Source of the DNA: Candidatus Kapaibacterium sp.
Lineage (GTDB): Bacteria; Bacteroidota; Ignavibacteria; Kapaibacteriales; HRBIN21
DNA length: 5,810 nucleotides
NCBI GenBank assembly: GCA_025055465.1
Contig: JANWXA010000130.1
Coordinates: 1 to 5,810, forward strand
Direction: 5' to 3'
This document shows positions 1 through 5,647 of the stretch, one piece after another; the stretch's first letter is position 1; every line of letters begins with the position of its first letter. Under the pieces are notes generated by a model, which saw nothing but the letters and a program-made list of their open reading frames with translations, ran no database searches and was not told the origin of the DNA. The position numbers and the translations under genes are program-made.

Positions 1-401
1 CGTAAATGGTGCCGAGCAATAGTCCCCATGATCACGGAGCGCAGTGGGTCATCTACTTTATGCCCATCCAACCATTCCTTTATATATTCGATGCCCCGCT
101 GCACATGCCAGCGATACTCGGTCACGCCAATCTGCGCCTTTCCAACATCGTGCAGAAGCCCACATAACCGCGCCAATGCCACGAGCTCTTCTCGAGCTAA
201 TTCTAACCCGCAGATATCGGAGATGGGGACCCCACGATTCACCAATTCAGCTGTCATGGCCGCAGCCAAGCCCGCCGTTAGGGCCAGATGGTCGTAAAGC
301 GAAACCCACGGGATGCGAGCATCGGAAAGCAAGTACTTTGCCCCTTGCAACTTAGGTAATATTTGCCTTTCCCAGCTTTCTAATAACAACTTGATCGGCA
401 T
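1..401 (-). CDS. HD-domain nuclease, probable Cas10-family CRISPR large subunit (N-terminal part, runs off the window)
   Basis: The frame from ATG 401 stays open for 133 codons to the window edge. An in-frame TGA lies at 405-407, two codons upstream, so this ATG is the only start available. Visible landmarks are a segment reading SDARIPWVSLYDHLALTAG (residues 26-44, with D37-H38), the HD motif LLHDVGK (H84-D85), a further His at 99 and IARHH at 128-132. Together these form a metal-dependent HD phosphohydrolase/nuclease domain. The R-I-P-x-x-S-L-Y-D-H stretch resembles the helix seen in Cas10 (Cmr2/Csm1) proteins, which in type III systems combine an HD DNase with a cyclase-like Palm domain. 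A Cas10 assignment also fits the neighbouring cas1-cas2. The Palm domain with its GGDD motif would lie outside the window, so Cas10d (type I-D) or a Cas3''-type HD protein remains possible. The HD domain is well supported; the exact family is inference. Confidence 0.7.
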   Translation of the reverse strand, partial: MPIKLLLESWERQILPKLQGAKYLLSDARIPWVSLYDHLALTAGLAAAMTAELVNRGVPISDICGLELAREELVALARLCGLLHDVGKAQIGVTEYRWHVQRGIEYIKEWLDGHKVDDPLRSVIMGTIARHHL

Positions 402-608
402 TGCTCATCGAGGGGCTGTCAGACCAATATGTCTCTTCGGTGGAATCCTAACCGTCACTGGGGCATAACTGCTCACCTCGGAACCGCAGCCTTGCGCTAA
501 GGATTTGGCCACAACGATTATCCGATGCTCGAGGTCAACACGATATACTTTCCCAGCAACTGCAGCATGCAAAAGGAACCTCTGTGTGCCCCTCTTTGCC
601 CACTGCTT

Positions 609-614
609 CCTCCT
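609..614 (-). promoter_or_regulatory. Strong Shine-Dalgarno AGGAGG ahead of GTG 603
   Basis: A full AGGAGG lies 5 nt before a GTG codon at 603. It is the best ribosome binding site between cas2 and the cas10-like gene, which itself has only a weak purine stretch before ATG 401. It suggests that translation initiates here even though the frame closes after 22 codons. Confidence 0.4.
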
Positions 615-647
615 GAGTAAAAGACCACAAGGCCGCGGTTCTCTTCA

Positions 648-665
648 CCGTCGCCTGCGCGACGG
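648..665. other. Perfect 7-bp GC-rich hairpin with 4-nt loop
   Basis: CCGTCGC at 648-654 pairs exactly with GCGACGG at 659-665 around a CTGC loop. Neither strand has a T run directly after the stem, so it is not a convincing intrinsic terminator. It lies about 50 nt past the cas2 stop and overlaps the first codons of the ATG 669 frame. It could stabilise the cas1-cas2 mRNA 3' end or attenuate readthrough. Confidence 0.4.
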
Positions 666-681
666 CCATTAGTTATCTTTC

Positions 682-709
682 AAAATACGAACTTTTTTTC
701 ACTTTGAAA
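682..709 (-). promoter_or_regulatory. Weak candidate promoter in the AT-rich gap after cas2
   Basis: On the minus strand TTTCAA (704-709) and TATTTT (682-687) are separated by 16 nt, a loose match to sigma-70 -35 and -10 boxes, in the most AT-rich stretch of the window. The same segment carries a 7-bp inverted repeat (TTTCAAA 678-684, TTTGAAA 703-709). It would drive the cas10-like gene separately from cas1-cas2. The match is poor and AT-rich DNA yields such matches by chance. Confidence 0.2.
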
Positions 710-711
710 TT

Positions 712-978
712 TCACTCCAGGAAAGGCTCCGAAAGAGACTTTTCCCGTCCCAGGACCTGCTTCTGGCAGAGTGCTCGGTCACGCCAGCGATAGATATAGA
801 CACTGTCGTAGCCTGCGTCAATGATGTCCAGCAGCTCCCAGCGGAGCTGTTCCAACTGTGCTTCCGTCAGCTCTCCCTCAAAGGCGCTGTTCTGCACCCA
901 GGCGAGATAGCGGCGCAGCAGTTGACACACCTTCGCCACTCGCTTCTGTTCCACGTCATAAACAATGACAACATACAT
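712..978 (-). CDS. cas2: CRISPR-associated endoribonuclease/integration subunit Cas2
   Basis: The product has 88 residues, normal for Cas2 (about 85-100). It is a small ferredoxin-like protein that forms the central dimer of the Cas1-Cas2 spacer integrase. It opens MYVVIVYDVEQKRV, with the conserved Asp (D8) at the end of the first beta strand, and contains the family signature WVQNSAFEGEL, which ends the second strand. Both match Cas2 closely. ATG 978 is preferred over an in-frame upstream codon at 1032 because the conserved strand begins right at this Met, and GGAGG lies 6 nt upstream. The upstream codon would overlap the end of cas1. The gene begins 13 nt after the cas1 stop, so the two are co-transcribed and probably translationally coupled. 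The C-terminus (about residues 72-88) is short and charged, with no extra domain. Confidence 0.95.
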   Translation of the reverse strand: MYVVIVYDVEQKRVAKVCQLLRRYLAWVQNSAFEGELTEAQLEQLRWELLDIIDAGYDSVYIYRWRDRALCQKQVLGREKSLSEPFLE

Positions 979-991
979 GCTCCACCTCCAC

Positions 992-2002
992 TCACCACCA
1001 CGCACGGAAAGCCCGGTACTGCTCCATCCCAATAAGATGGCGTATCAGACGGTATCCTTCCAAGCGCAAAAGCTGCCGATAGGAAACCTTGCGCTTTAGG
1101 TACCGGTGCTGCACCGTGGTCTGCATCGTCTCTTCAAAAGTACGTACAACTTTGCGGCGTGCCGCCTCGCCCAGATAGACACCGCCTGCCTCACCTACCT
1201 GCTCAAAATCGCTTTCATCCAGCTCGTTCCGATTGAGCATACGAAAAAGCATGCGATCAACAAGCAGAGGCTTGAAAATCTCTGCTATATCCAACGCCAG
1301 GGAAAAACGCCGATGCGAAGGCTCATGCAGATAGCTAATCGTGGGATTGAGCTGTGTGACATAGAGCTCTGTGAGCACAGCAGCATAGAGGAGGCTATTG
1401 CCAAAGGAGAGAAGAGCATTGACCATGTTATTAGGAGGACGGCGCACGCGCCGGTCAAAAGGCTCCTCCAGCTCCAAGATTTCGTTGAAAGCCGAGTAAT
1501 ACGCTGTTCGGGCGTGCCCTTCCTCGCTCATCAGCTCCGGGATGGTAGTGCATGCCTCCAAGCCCTCTATGCTCCCCTGCACGGCTGCCCATGCATCGTC
1601 CACCGCTTTGCCCCGGTTGCGGTAGTAGTTGAGGTTGCGCCGAATGTGGAAGAGCGCCCCGACAACGAACTCCCGCGCCAAGTACAATCGCCGCTCCGGT
1701 ACGAGGTAGTGCTCCACCTGCCGTACCAAAAGGTGTCCACTGACATTTGTCTCCCGCGGATAGAAGCTCCCTACGTAGAAGCCGTGGTAGTTGAAGCAGT
1801 GAACCACAACACCATGGCGAGCAAGGAAGGAAAGAAGCCGTGTGTTGAGCTCGAGCTCGCCGAAGAGGTACAGGTCGCGCACTGTCTCAATCGGGATTGG
1901 CTGGCGTTGGCGGTTTCCTGCTTCGTCCTCTTGCTCAAAGTATAGTGTGTTCTGGTGCCTCCGCAGCCGTCCATGACGGAAGATGTAGTAGCTCTGCGGC
2001 AC
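992..2002 (-). CDS. cas1: CRISPR-associated endonuclease/integrase Cas1
   Basis: The product has 336 residues, the usual Cas1 length. Cas1 is the metal-dependent integrase that inserts new spacers at the leader end of a CRISPR array together with Cas2. The N-terminal beta domain (about 1-85) starts PQSYYIFRHGRLRRHQNTLYF and includes DLYLFGELELNT. The helical catalytic domain holds the conserved residues: E161 in the EGHARTAYYSAF motif, H226 in ISYLHEPS, and D238/E241 in SLALDIAEIFKP. NALLSFGNSLLYA (195-207) is also typical, as is the C-terminal RAFRAWW. The GTG start at 2002 is chosen because the family's first strand begins there and AGGAGG lies 3 nt upstream. The frame is open to 2239, but the added residues overlap the HicB-like gene and are unlike Cas1. 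No fused Cas4 or reverse transcriptase domain is present. The sequence is of the kind linked to type I-B and type III loci. Confidence 0.96.
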   Translation of the reverse strand: MPQSYYIFRHGRLRRHQNTLYFEQEDEAGNRQRQPIPIETVRDLYLFGELELNTRLLSFLARHGVVVHCFNYHGFYVGSFYPRETNVSGHLLVRQVEHYLVPERRLYLAREFVVGALFHIRRNLNYYRNRGKAVDDAWAAVQGSIEGLEACTTIPELMSEEGHARTAYYSAFNEILELEEPFDRRVRRPPNNMVNALLSFGNSLLYAAVLTELYVTQLNPTISYLHEPSHRRFSLALDIAEIFKPLLVDRMLFRMLNRNELDESDFEQVGEAGGVYLGEAARRKVVRTFEETMQTTVQHRYLKRKVSYRQLLRLEGYRLIRHLIGMEQYRAFRAWW

Positions 2003-2005
2003 TTG

Positions 2006-2011
2006 CCTCCT
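2006..2011 (-). promoter_or_regulatory. Shine-Dalgarno AGGAGG that sets the cas1 GTG start
   Basis: AGGAGG, preceded by further purines (GGAG at 2012-2015), sits 3 nt before GTG 2002. It marks this codon as the cas1 start in place of the longer open frame upstream. The 70-nt gap 2003-2072 between the HicB-like stop and cas1 shows no clear promoter or terminator, so cas1 may be read from the upstream operon. Confidence 0.6.
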
Positions 2012-2072
2012 CTCCTTGTGTGCTACAAGCTTTCGCGGCAAGTCTGTGACCCACCCCGTTGGCCTCAGAGCG

Positions 2073-2294
2073 TTATGCTGAATCGGGAGCGGACGCCTCT
2101 GCGGCCTGAGCGTCGCGTTGCACCTGCTCAATCCACTGCTGGATATACTGCCGCATGCGCTCTTCCACCTCTTCGTGGCTGGAGCCTTTGACCATATAGG
2201 CCAACTGCGGACAGTACGCAGCATAATCGTGCTCCCCACGGCGCCGAATCAAGATTTCGTAATCCAGTGGGTTCGTGCTACGCAGTTTCTCCAT
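2073..2294 (-). CDS. HicB-like (UPF0150-type) small protein, solitary and lacking a DNA-binding tail
   Basis: The product has 73 residues. The pattern YEILIRRRGEHDYAAYCPQL (12-31), then a G-S-S turn and a helix EEVEERMRQYIQQWIEQV (41-58), matches the partly degraded RNase-H-like fold of HicB antitoxins. Those proteins carry an equivalent C-P-x-L motif followed by a Gly-Thr/Ser-x-x-E-A helix. Typical HicB antitoxins are longer and add a C-terminal ribbon-helix-helix or HTH domain. Here the last 15 residues are only Ala/Ser/Asp rich. No HicA toxin (a small protein with the double-stranded RNA-binding-like fold and catalytic His) is found on either side. ATG 2294 lies inside the end of surE (17-nt overlap), so it is likely translated from the surE mRNA. 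Such solitary HicB-like proteins are common and mostly of unknown function, so an antitoxin role should not be assumed. Confidence 0.75.
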   Translation of the reverse strand: MEKLRSTNPLDYEILIRRRGEHDYAAYCPQLAYMVKGSSHEEVEERMRQYIQQWIEQVQRDAQAAEASAPDSA

Positions 2295-3093
2295 CGGCCT
2301 TGCAGGAGGTGTGAGACATTCTTGGCAGCGGCAGCAGCTCATCAACTGCGCGAGAGAGAGGCTCCAGCAGTTCAAAGTCCGTCAGCTCGTATCGGATTGG
2401 GGTTATGGAAACATAGCCCTGAACGAGGGCAACGTCGTCGGCATCTGGGATGCCGTCAGCAAGGAGATACTCACCCGCCAGCCAGAAGTATTCGCGTCCC
2501 CAGGGGTCACGACGGCGTTCGTACCAATCACGCCAGACGGAGGCCCCTTGCCGCGTCACCCGAATGCCCCGAATCTGCTCCAAAGGCAGCGCCGGAATGT
2601 TAACGTTGAGCAGCGTCCCCAAGGGCACACCAAGCTGCGGCAGATGCTGCACCAGGTACCGCGCGATGAGGGAGGCCGCTCTGAAGTCCACCTCCGGCTG
2701 GTAGGCATCCAGCGAGAAAGCGAGCGAGGGGATTCCCAACAGAGTCCCCTCAGTGGCAGCGGAAACAGTGCCAGAGTACAAAATATTGACTGCCGTATTC
2801 CGCCCATGGTTGATACCCGAGGCAACCACATCGGGACGCCACGGTAATAGGGACGTGACCGCCAGCTTGACGCAGTCAGCCGGAGTCCCATTGACGGCAT
2901 ACCCGACATGTTGCCCATTGGAGCGGAAAGGAACCACCCGAAGGGGTTCACTGACGGTCAGGGCATGTCCAACAGCGCTCTGCTGACGGTCGGGAGCCAC
3001 GATCACAACCTCTCCTAATGGACGCAGAGCATCTGCCAGCGCATGCAGCCCTGCTGCCTCAATACCATCGTCGTTCGTCACCAGAATACGCAT
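2278..3093 (-). CDS. surE: 5'/3'-nucleotidase SurE (survival protein)
   Basis: The product has 271 residues, as expected for SurE. SurE is a cytoplasmic metal-dependent phosphatase that dephosphorylates nucleoside 5'- and 3'-monophosphates and is tied to stationary-phase survival. The N-terminus MRILVTNDDGIEAAGL carries the metal ligands D8 and D9. APDRQQSAVGHALT supplies S39, and ASGINHGRN supplies N95, the same numbers as the four metal ligands known for SurE. VNGTPADCVKLAV (67-79) and YSGTVSAATEGTLLGIPSLA are also signature segments. ATG 3093 is chosen because it gives exactly this numbering and forms a TGATG overlap with the rseP stop. A GTG at 3096 would add a single residue. The 1-nt overlap and weak ribosome binding site point to translational coupling to rseP. 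The tail beyond the core (about 257-271) overlaps the HicB-like start. Confidence 0.96.
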   Translation of the reverse strand: MRILVTNDDGIEAAGLHALADALRPLGEVVIVAPDRQQSAVGHALTVSEPLRVVPFRSNGQHVGYAVNGTPADCVKLAVTSLLPWRPDVVASGINHGRNTAVNILYSGTVSAATEGTLLGIPSLAFSLDAYQPEVDFRAASLIARYLVQHLPQLGVPLGTLLNVNIPALPLEQIRGIRVTRQGASVWRDWYERRRDPWGREYFWLAGEYLLADGIPDADDVALVQGYVSITPIRYELTDFELLEPLSRAVDELLPLPRMSHTSCKADGETA

Positions 3094-4454
3094 CACCGGC
3101 GCAGGTCATTCCAGAGGACAAACAGCAATAGCATTGCCAGCAAGGCAACCCCGATCTGCTGGACAGCGAGCTTGAACCGGGTTGGCAGCTCGCGCCGCAA
3201 GAGAGCTTCCAGCCCCACAATCACCAAGTGCCCTCCGTCCAATGCTGGAAATGGGAGGATGTTGATCAGCGCTAACATGACTGAGAGCTGTGCTACGAAG
3301 ACAAGAAACGCCTCCAAGCCGACACGTGCCTGCTCTGTCGCCATTCGGGCTATCTGTATAGGTCCTCCAATGGACTCCCGTACGGAAAGTTTCCCTTGCA
3401 AGATTGCCCCGACGGCATAGAAGAAGCCCACAACAACCCGCACGGAGCTCGAAACCCCAATACCCAAAGCTTCCGGAAGGCTGTAAGCAACGGGCTCCCG
3501 AGGACCAACATAATTGGTCGCGATCTGGACTCCAATTTTCCCATCAACGTCAGGCTGGAGATGAGCACGAAGAGTATCCCCGCCCCGCTTCCACGTCAGC
3601 AGGAAATTGCGGCCCCGCGATTCCTGAACTCGGCGAACGAACTGATTCGTCGTCTGGATCACCTCTTCATTGAAAGCAAGCAGGGTATCCCCAGCTTGAA
3701 GCCCTGCTCTGCCAGCAGGGCGGAGCGCGTCTACCGCAACCAGAGTTACTCGGCTCGGGGCAGGCGCAATATCCAGGGAACGCTCGCTCACCAGAAGACG
3801 GAGCATTTCCGTTTTGGGGATACGGAGCTGCAGTCGTTCGCCACCGGCAGGGCGCTCCAGCTCAATGAGGCGAGCATCCTTTGGGAACGAAGGAGACAAC
3901 AGGCGTTCCAGGAGCTGGTTCCATGTCCTTACGGGCGCGCCATCTACGGCTACAATCCTGTCGCCAGAGCGCAAGCCAATTTTCTCCCCAAGGGACTCCG
4001 GAGCAACGTAAGCAACGGTGGTGCTATGCCACTCTTCACCCCCCTGCACCATGGTCAACCCGGTGAAGAGAATGATCGCCGTCAACCCATTCATCACCAC
4101 ACCGGCAGAAAGCACGATGGCTTTTTGCCACGGCTTCTTTGCACGAAACTCCCACGGTTGGGGCGGCTGCTCACTCTCCTCGGGATTTTCTTCAACCATC
4201 CCAGCGATGCGAACATAGCCCCCCACAGGCAACAACGAGAGGCGGTAGTCCGTTGCCCCTTGCCCCAACCATCCAGGGGGAAGAGGGCCCAGACGCCACC
4301 CACGTCCCCGCATGTATCCCAGCAGCCGCGGCCCCATCCCGATCGAAAAGACATCCACCCGAATGCCCATAGCACGGGCCGCCAAAAAATGTCCCAGCTC
4401 ATGCACGGTCACAATAATGGCAATCACCGCCACCAGATGCAAGAACTCCTGCAC
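3093..4454 (-). CDS. rseP: RIP metalloprotease RseP (site-2 protease family)
   Basis: The product has 453 residues, close to E. coli RseP (450). It is an inner-membrane zinc protease that cuts transmembrane segments, classically the anti-sigma factor RseA, and signal-peptide remnants. The first membrane helix (about 4-26) carries the zinc site HELGH (18-22). A membrane-associated loop with VGGY follows (77-80), then a second helix (about 112-136). Two PDZ domains come next, around 145-220 (GLRSGDRIVAVDG) and 235-305 (GLQAGDTLLAFNEE). A C-terminal helix contains NILPFPALDGGHL, whose D406 is the third zinc ligand, and a last helix spans about 428-448. GTG 4454 is preferred over the in-frame GTG 4496: GAGG lies 5 nt upstream, HELGH falls near the usual position, and it avoids overlap with dxr. 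The substrate here is unknown, as no anti-sigma gene is nearby. Confidence 0.95.
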   Translation of the reverse strand: MQEFLHLVAVIAIIVTVHELGHFLAARAMGIRVDVFSIGMGPRLLGYMRGRGWRLGPLPPGWLGQGATDYRLSLLPVGGYVRIAGMVEENPEESEQPPQPWEFRAKKPWQKAIVLSAGVVMNGLTAIILFTGLTMVQGGEEWHSTTVAYVAPESLGEKIGLRSGDRIVAVDGAPVRTWNQLLERLLSPSFPKDARLIELERPAGGERLQLRIPKTEMLRLLVSERSLDIAPAPSRVTLVAVDALRPAGRAGLQAGDTLLAFNEEVIQTTNQFVRRVQESRGRNFLLTWKRGGDTLRAHLQPDVDGKIGVQIATNYVGPREPVAYSLPEALGIGVSSSVRVVVGFFYAVGAILQGKLSVRESIGGPIQIARMATEQARVGLEAFLVFVAQLSVMLALINILPFPALDGGHLVIVGLEALLRRELPTRFKLAVQQIGVALLAMLLLFVLWNDLRR

Positions 4455-4459
4455 AGCAA

Positions 4460-4463
4460 CCTC
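4460..4463 (-). promoter_or_regulatory. Ribosome binding site GAGG supporting the rseP start at 4454
   Basis: GAGG precedes GTG 4454 by 5 nt within the 28-nt spacer after dxr. The competing GTG at 4496 lies inside the last codons of dxr and has no comparable purine box. Confidence 0.5.
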
Positions 4464-4482
4464 AGCCCTGTTTGACCAACAC

Positions 4483-5643
4483 TCATTGAAAAGCACACTG
4501 TTGCACCTGCCTGTGGACGAACTGACGCGTCTGCCGGTCTACTTCCAAAACCTGCTCCAAAGTCGGTTCAGCGATAACAGTAAAATGCTGCAGGGCTTCT
4601 TCCACCAAACGGGGGATGTCCACGAAGCGAAGGGCACCATTCAAGAACGCCGCCACAGCGACTTCGTTTGCTGCGTTGAGCACCGCAGGCATTGTCCCAC
4701 CACGGTGCAGCGCTTCCAACGCCAGGTGGAAACAAGGGAAGCGCTCCTCGTCCGGAGGTTCAAACTCTAATTGCCCAACGGCTGCCAAGTCCAGTCGCTC
4801 CACCGCCAGCGGAGATCGTTGTGGATAGCTTAGAGCGTACGCAATTGGGATCCGCATATCAGGCAGGGCTAACTGGGCTTTGACTGAGCCATCCCGGAAA
4901 TAGACCAAAGCGTGGACAATGCTCTGCGGATGTATAAGCACCCGAATCTGATCTGGCGCAATGTCAAAGAGCCATCGGGCTTCTATCACCTCCAACCCCT
5001 TGTTCATCAGCGTAGCAGAATCGACGGTAATCTTGTTGCCCATACGCCAATTAGGATGGCGCAGAGCATCGGCCACAGTAATGTCCCTAAAGCGCTCCTT
5101 GGGCAGAGTACGGAAAGGACCTCCAGAGGCTGTCAGGACAAGCTGCTCTATGCTGGCATGGTCCTCCCCTAACAAGCACTGCAGAACGCCGCTGTGCTCG
5201 CTGTCAACGGGTAAGACCGGTACACCCCGAGCACGAGCTTCCTGCATAACAATGTGACCAGCGCTGACCAGGGCTTCCTTGCTGGCTAACGCCACGGGGA
5301 TCTCTGCCCGGATGGCCGCCAGCGTTGGCAAAATCCCGACAGCCCCGACCAAGCTCACCAGCACTACATCATTGCACGGGTCGGAAGCCGCTTCCTGCAG
5401 ACCCTCAACACCGCAAAGAACACGTCCAGCAAAGGGAAAACGGCGGCGAAATTCCATATATGCCCGTTCATCCACCACGACGATCCCAAGGGGCTGTAAG
5501 CGGTTCACTTGTTCCGCCAACAGCTCTACGTTCGAATTAGTCGCCAGATAGGCAATCCGAACCGGCTCCCACCACCGACTCAGAACGTCCAGCGCTTGTT
5601 GCCCAATAGAACCAGTGGATCCCAGAATGGTAACAGTACGCAT
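4483..5643 (-). CDS. dxr: 1-deoxy-D-xylulose 5-phosphate reductoisomerase (Dxr/IspC)
   Basis: The product has 386 residues, normal for Dxr. It catalyses the first committed step of the MEP isoprenoid pathway: NADPH- and divalent-metal-dependent rearrangement and reduction of DXP to MEP in the cytoplasm. It is the target of fosmidomycin. The N-terminal Rossmann motif is GSTGSIG (8-14). LASKEALVSAG (119-129) is characteristic. Metal ligands are D147 and E149 in PVDSEHSGVLQ, and E218 in the segment running from KITVDSATL to MNKGLEVIEA (204-222), which also has substrate-binding N214 and K215. The substrate loop ASGGPFR (172-178) and HPNWRMG (196-202) are intact. ATG 5643 is chosen because the family begins directly before the Rossmann strand. 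In-frame codons at 5673 and 5733 would add residues unlike Dxr and overlap the upstream gene. A GAGGAG lies upstream but too far (16 nt) to be an obvious ribosome site, so coupling to the upstream gene, whose stop is 4 nt away, is likely. Confidence 0.97.
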   Translation of the reverse strand: MRTVTILGSTGSIGQQALDVLSRWWEPVRIAYLATNSNVELLAEQVNRLQPLGIVVVDERAYMEFRRRFPFAGRVLCGVEGLQEAASDPCNDVVLVSLVGAVGILPTLAAIRAEIPVALASKEALVSAGHIVMQEARARGVPVLPVDSEHSGVLQCLLGEDHASIEQLVLTASGGPFRTLPKERFRDITVADALRHPNWRMGNKITVDSATLMNKGLEVIEARWLFDIAPDQIRVLIHPQSIVHALVYFRDGSVKAQLALPDMRIPIAYALSYPQRSPLAVERLDLAAVGQLEFEPPDEERFPCFHLALEALHRGGTMPAVLNAANEVAVAAFLNGALRFVDIPRLVEEALQHFTVIAEPTLEQVLEVDRQTRQFVHRQVQQCAFQ

Positions 5644-5647
5644 GGGC

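Larger units (their letters stand above)
405..669 (-). pseudogene. Possible small ORF broken by a +1 frame change, just upstream of the cas10-like gene
   Basis: One frame runs from ATG 669 (or GTG 603) to a TGA at 535-537. A second frame, open from about 644, runs to a TGA at 405-407, only 3 nt before the cas10-like ATG. GTG 603 has a strong AGGAGG at 609-614 with 5-nt spacing, yet it encodes only 22 residues before the stop. If one base were dropped near the T4 run at 571-574, the frames would join. The joined protein would be about 65 residues from GTG 603 or 87 from ATG 669, including segments such as AGKVYRVDLEHRIIVVAKSL. That segment looks like ordinary protein rather than noise, and its stop is placed as for coupled translation. 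I recognise no family. It may be a decayed gene, a sequencing error in a homopolymer, a +1 programmed frameshift, or noncoding DNA. Confidence 0.3.

Noticed and set aside
28..355. Two overlapping plus-strand frames at the left edge
   Set aside because: Both are antisense to the HD-domain frame, which carries clear motifs, and neither has a plausible protein pattern.
648..700. Intrinsic terminator formed by the hairpin at 648-665 and the T run at 693-699
   Set aside because: On the plus strand the T run is 27 nt past the stem, and no plus-strand gene ends here. On the minus strand there is no T run after the stem.
1847..1858. 12-bp palindrome GAGCTCGAGCTC
   Set aside because: It encodes the E-L-E-L residues of cas1, and the repeated codons produce the palindrome.
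1106..1945. Long plus-strand open frame (279 codons) opposite cas1
   Set aside because: It is antisense to cas1, whose protein matches family motifs throughout. The plus-strand translation is rich in Cys, His and Arg without domain patterns, as expected of a shadow frame.
2003..2239. N-terminal extension of Cas1 (79 extra residues)
   Set aside because: The extension overlaps the HicB-like gene, does not look like Cas1, and is bypassed by a GTG with AGGAGG at the position where the family begins.
3701..3721. 8-bp perfect inverted repeat GCCCTGCT/AGCAGGGC with 5-nt loop
   Set aside because: It lies within the second PDZ domain of rseP, encoding the conserved R-A-G-L-Q-A-G stretch, and has no T run, so coding constraint and chance explain it.
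3396..4475. Long plus-strand open frame (359 codons) opposite rseP
   Set aside because: It is antisense to a well-supported rseP. The translation is rich in Pro, Arg, Ser and Gln, has no recognisable domain and no good start context.
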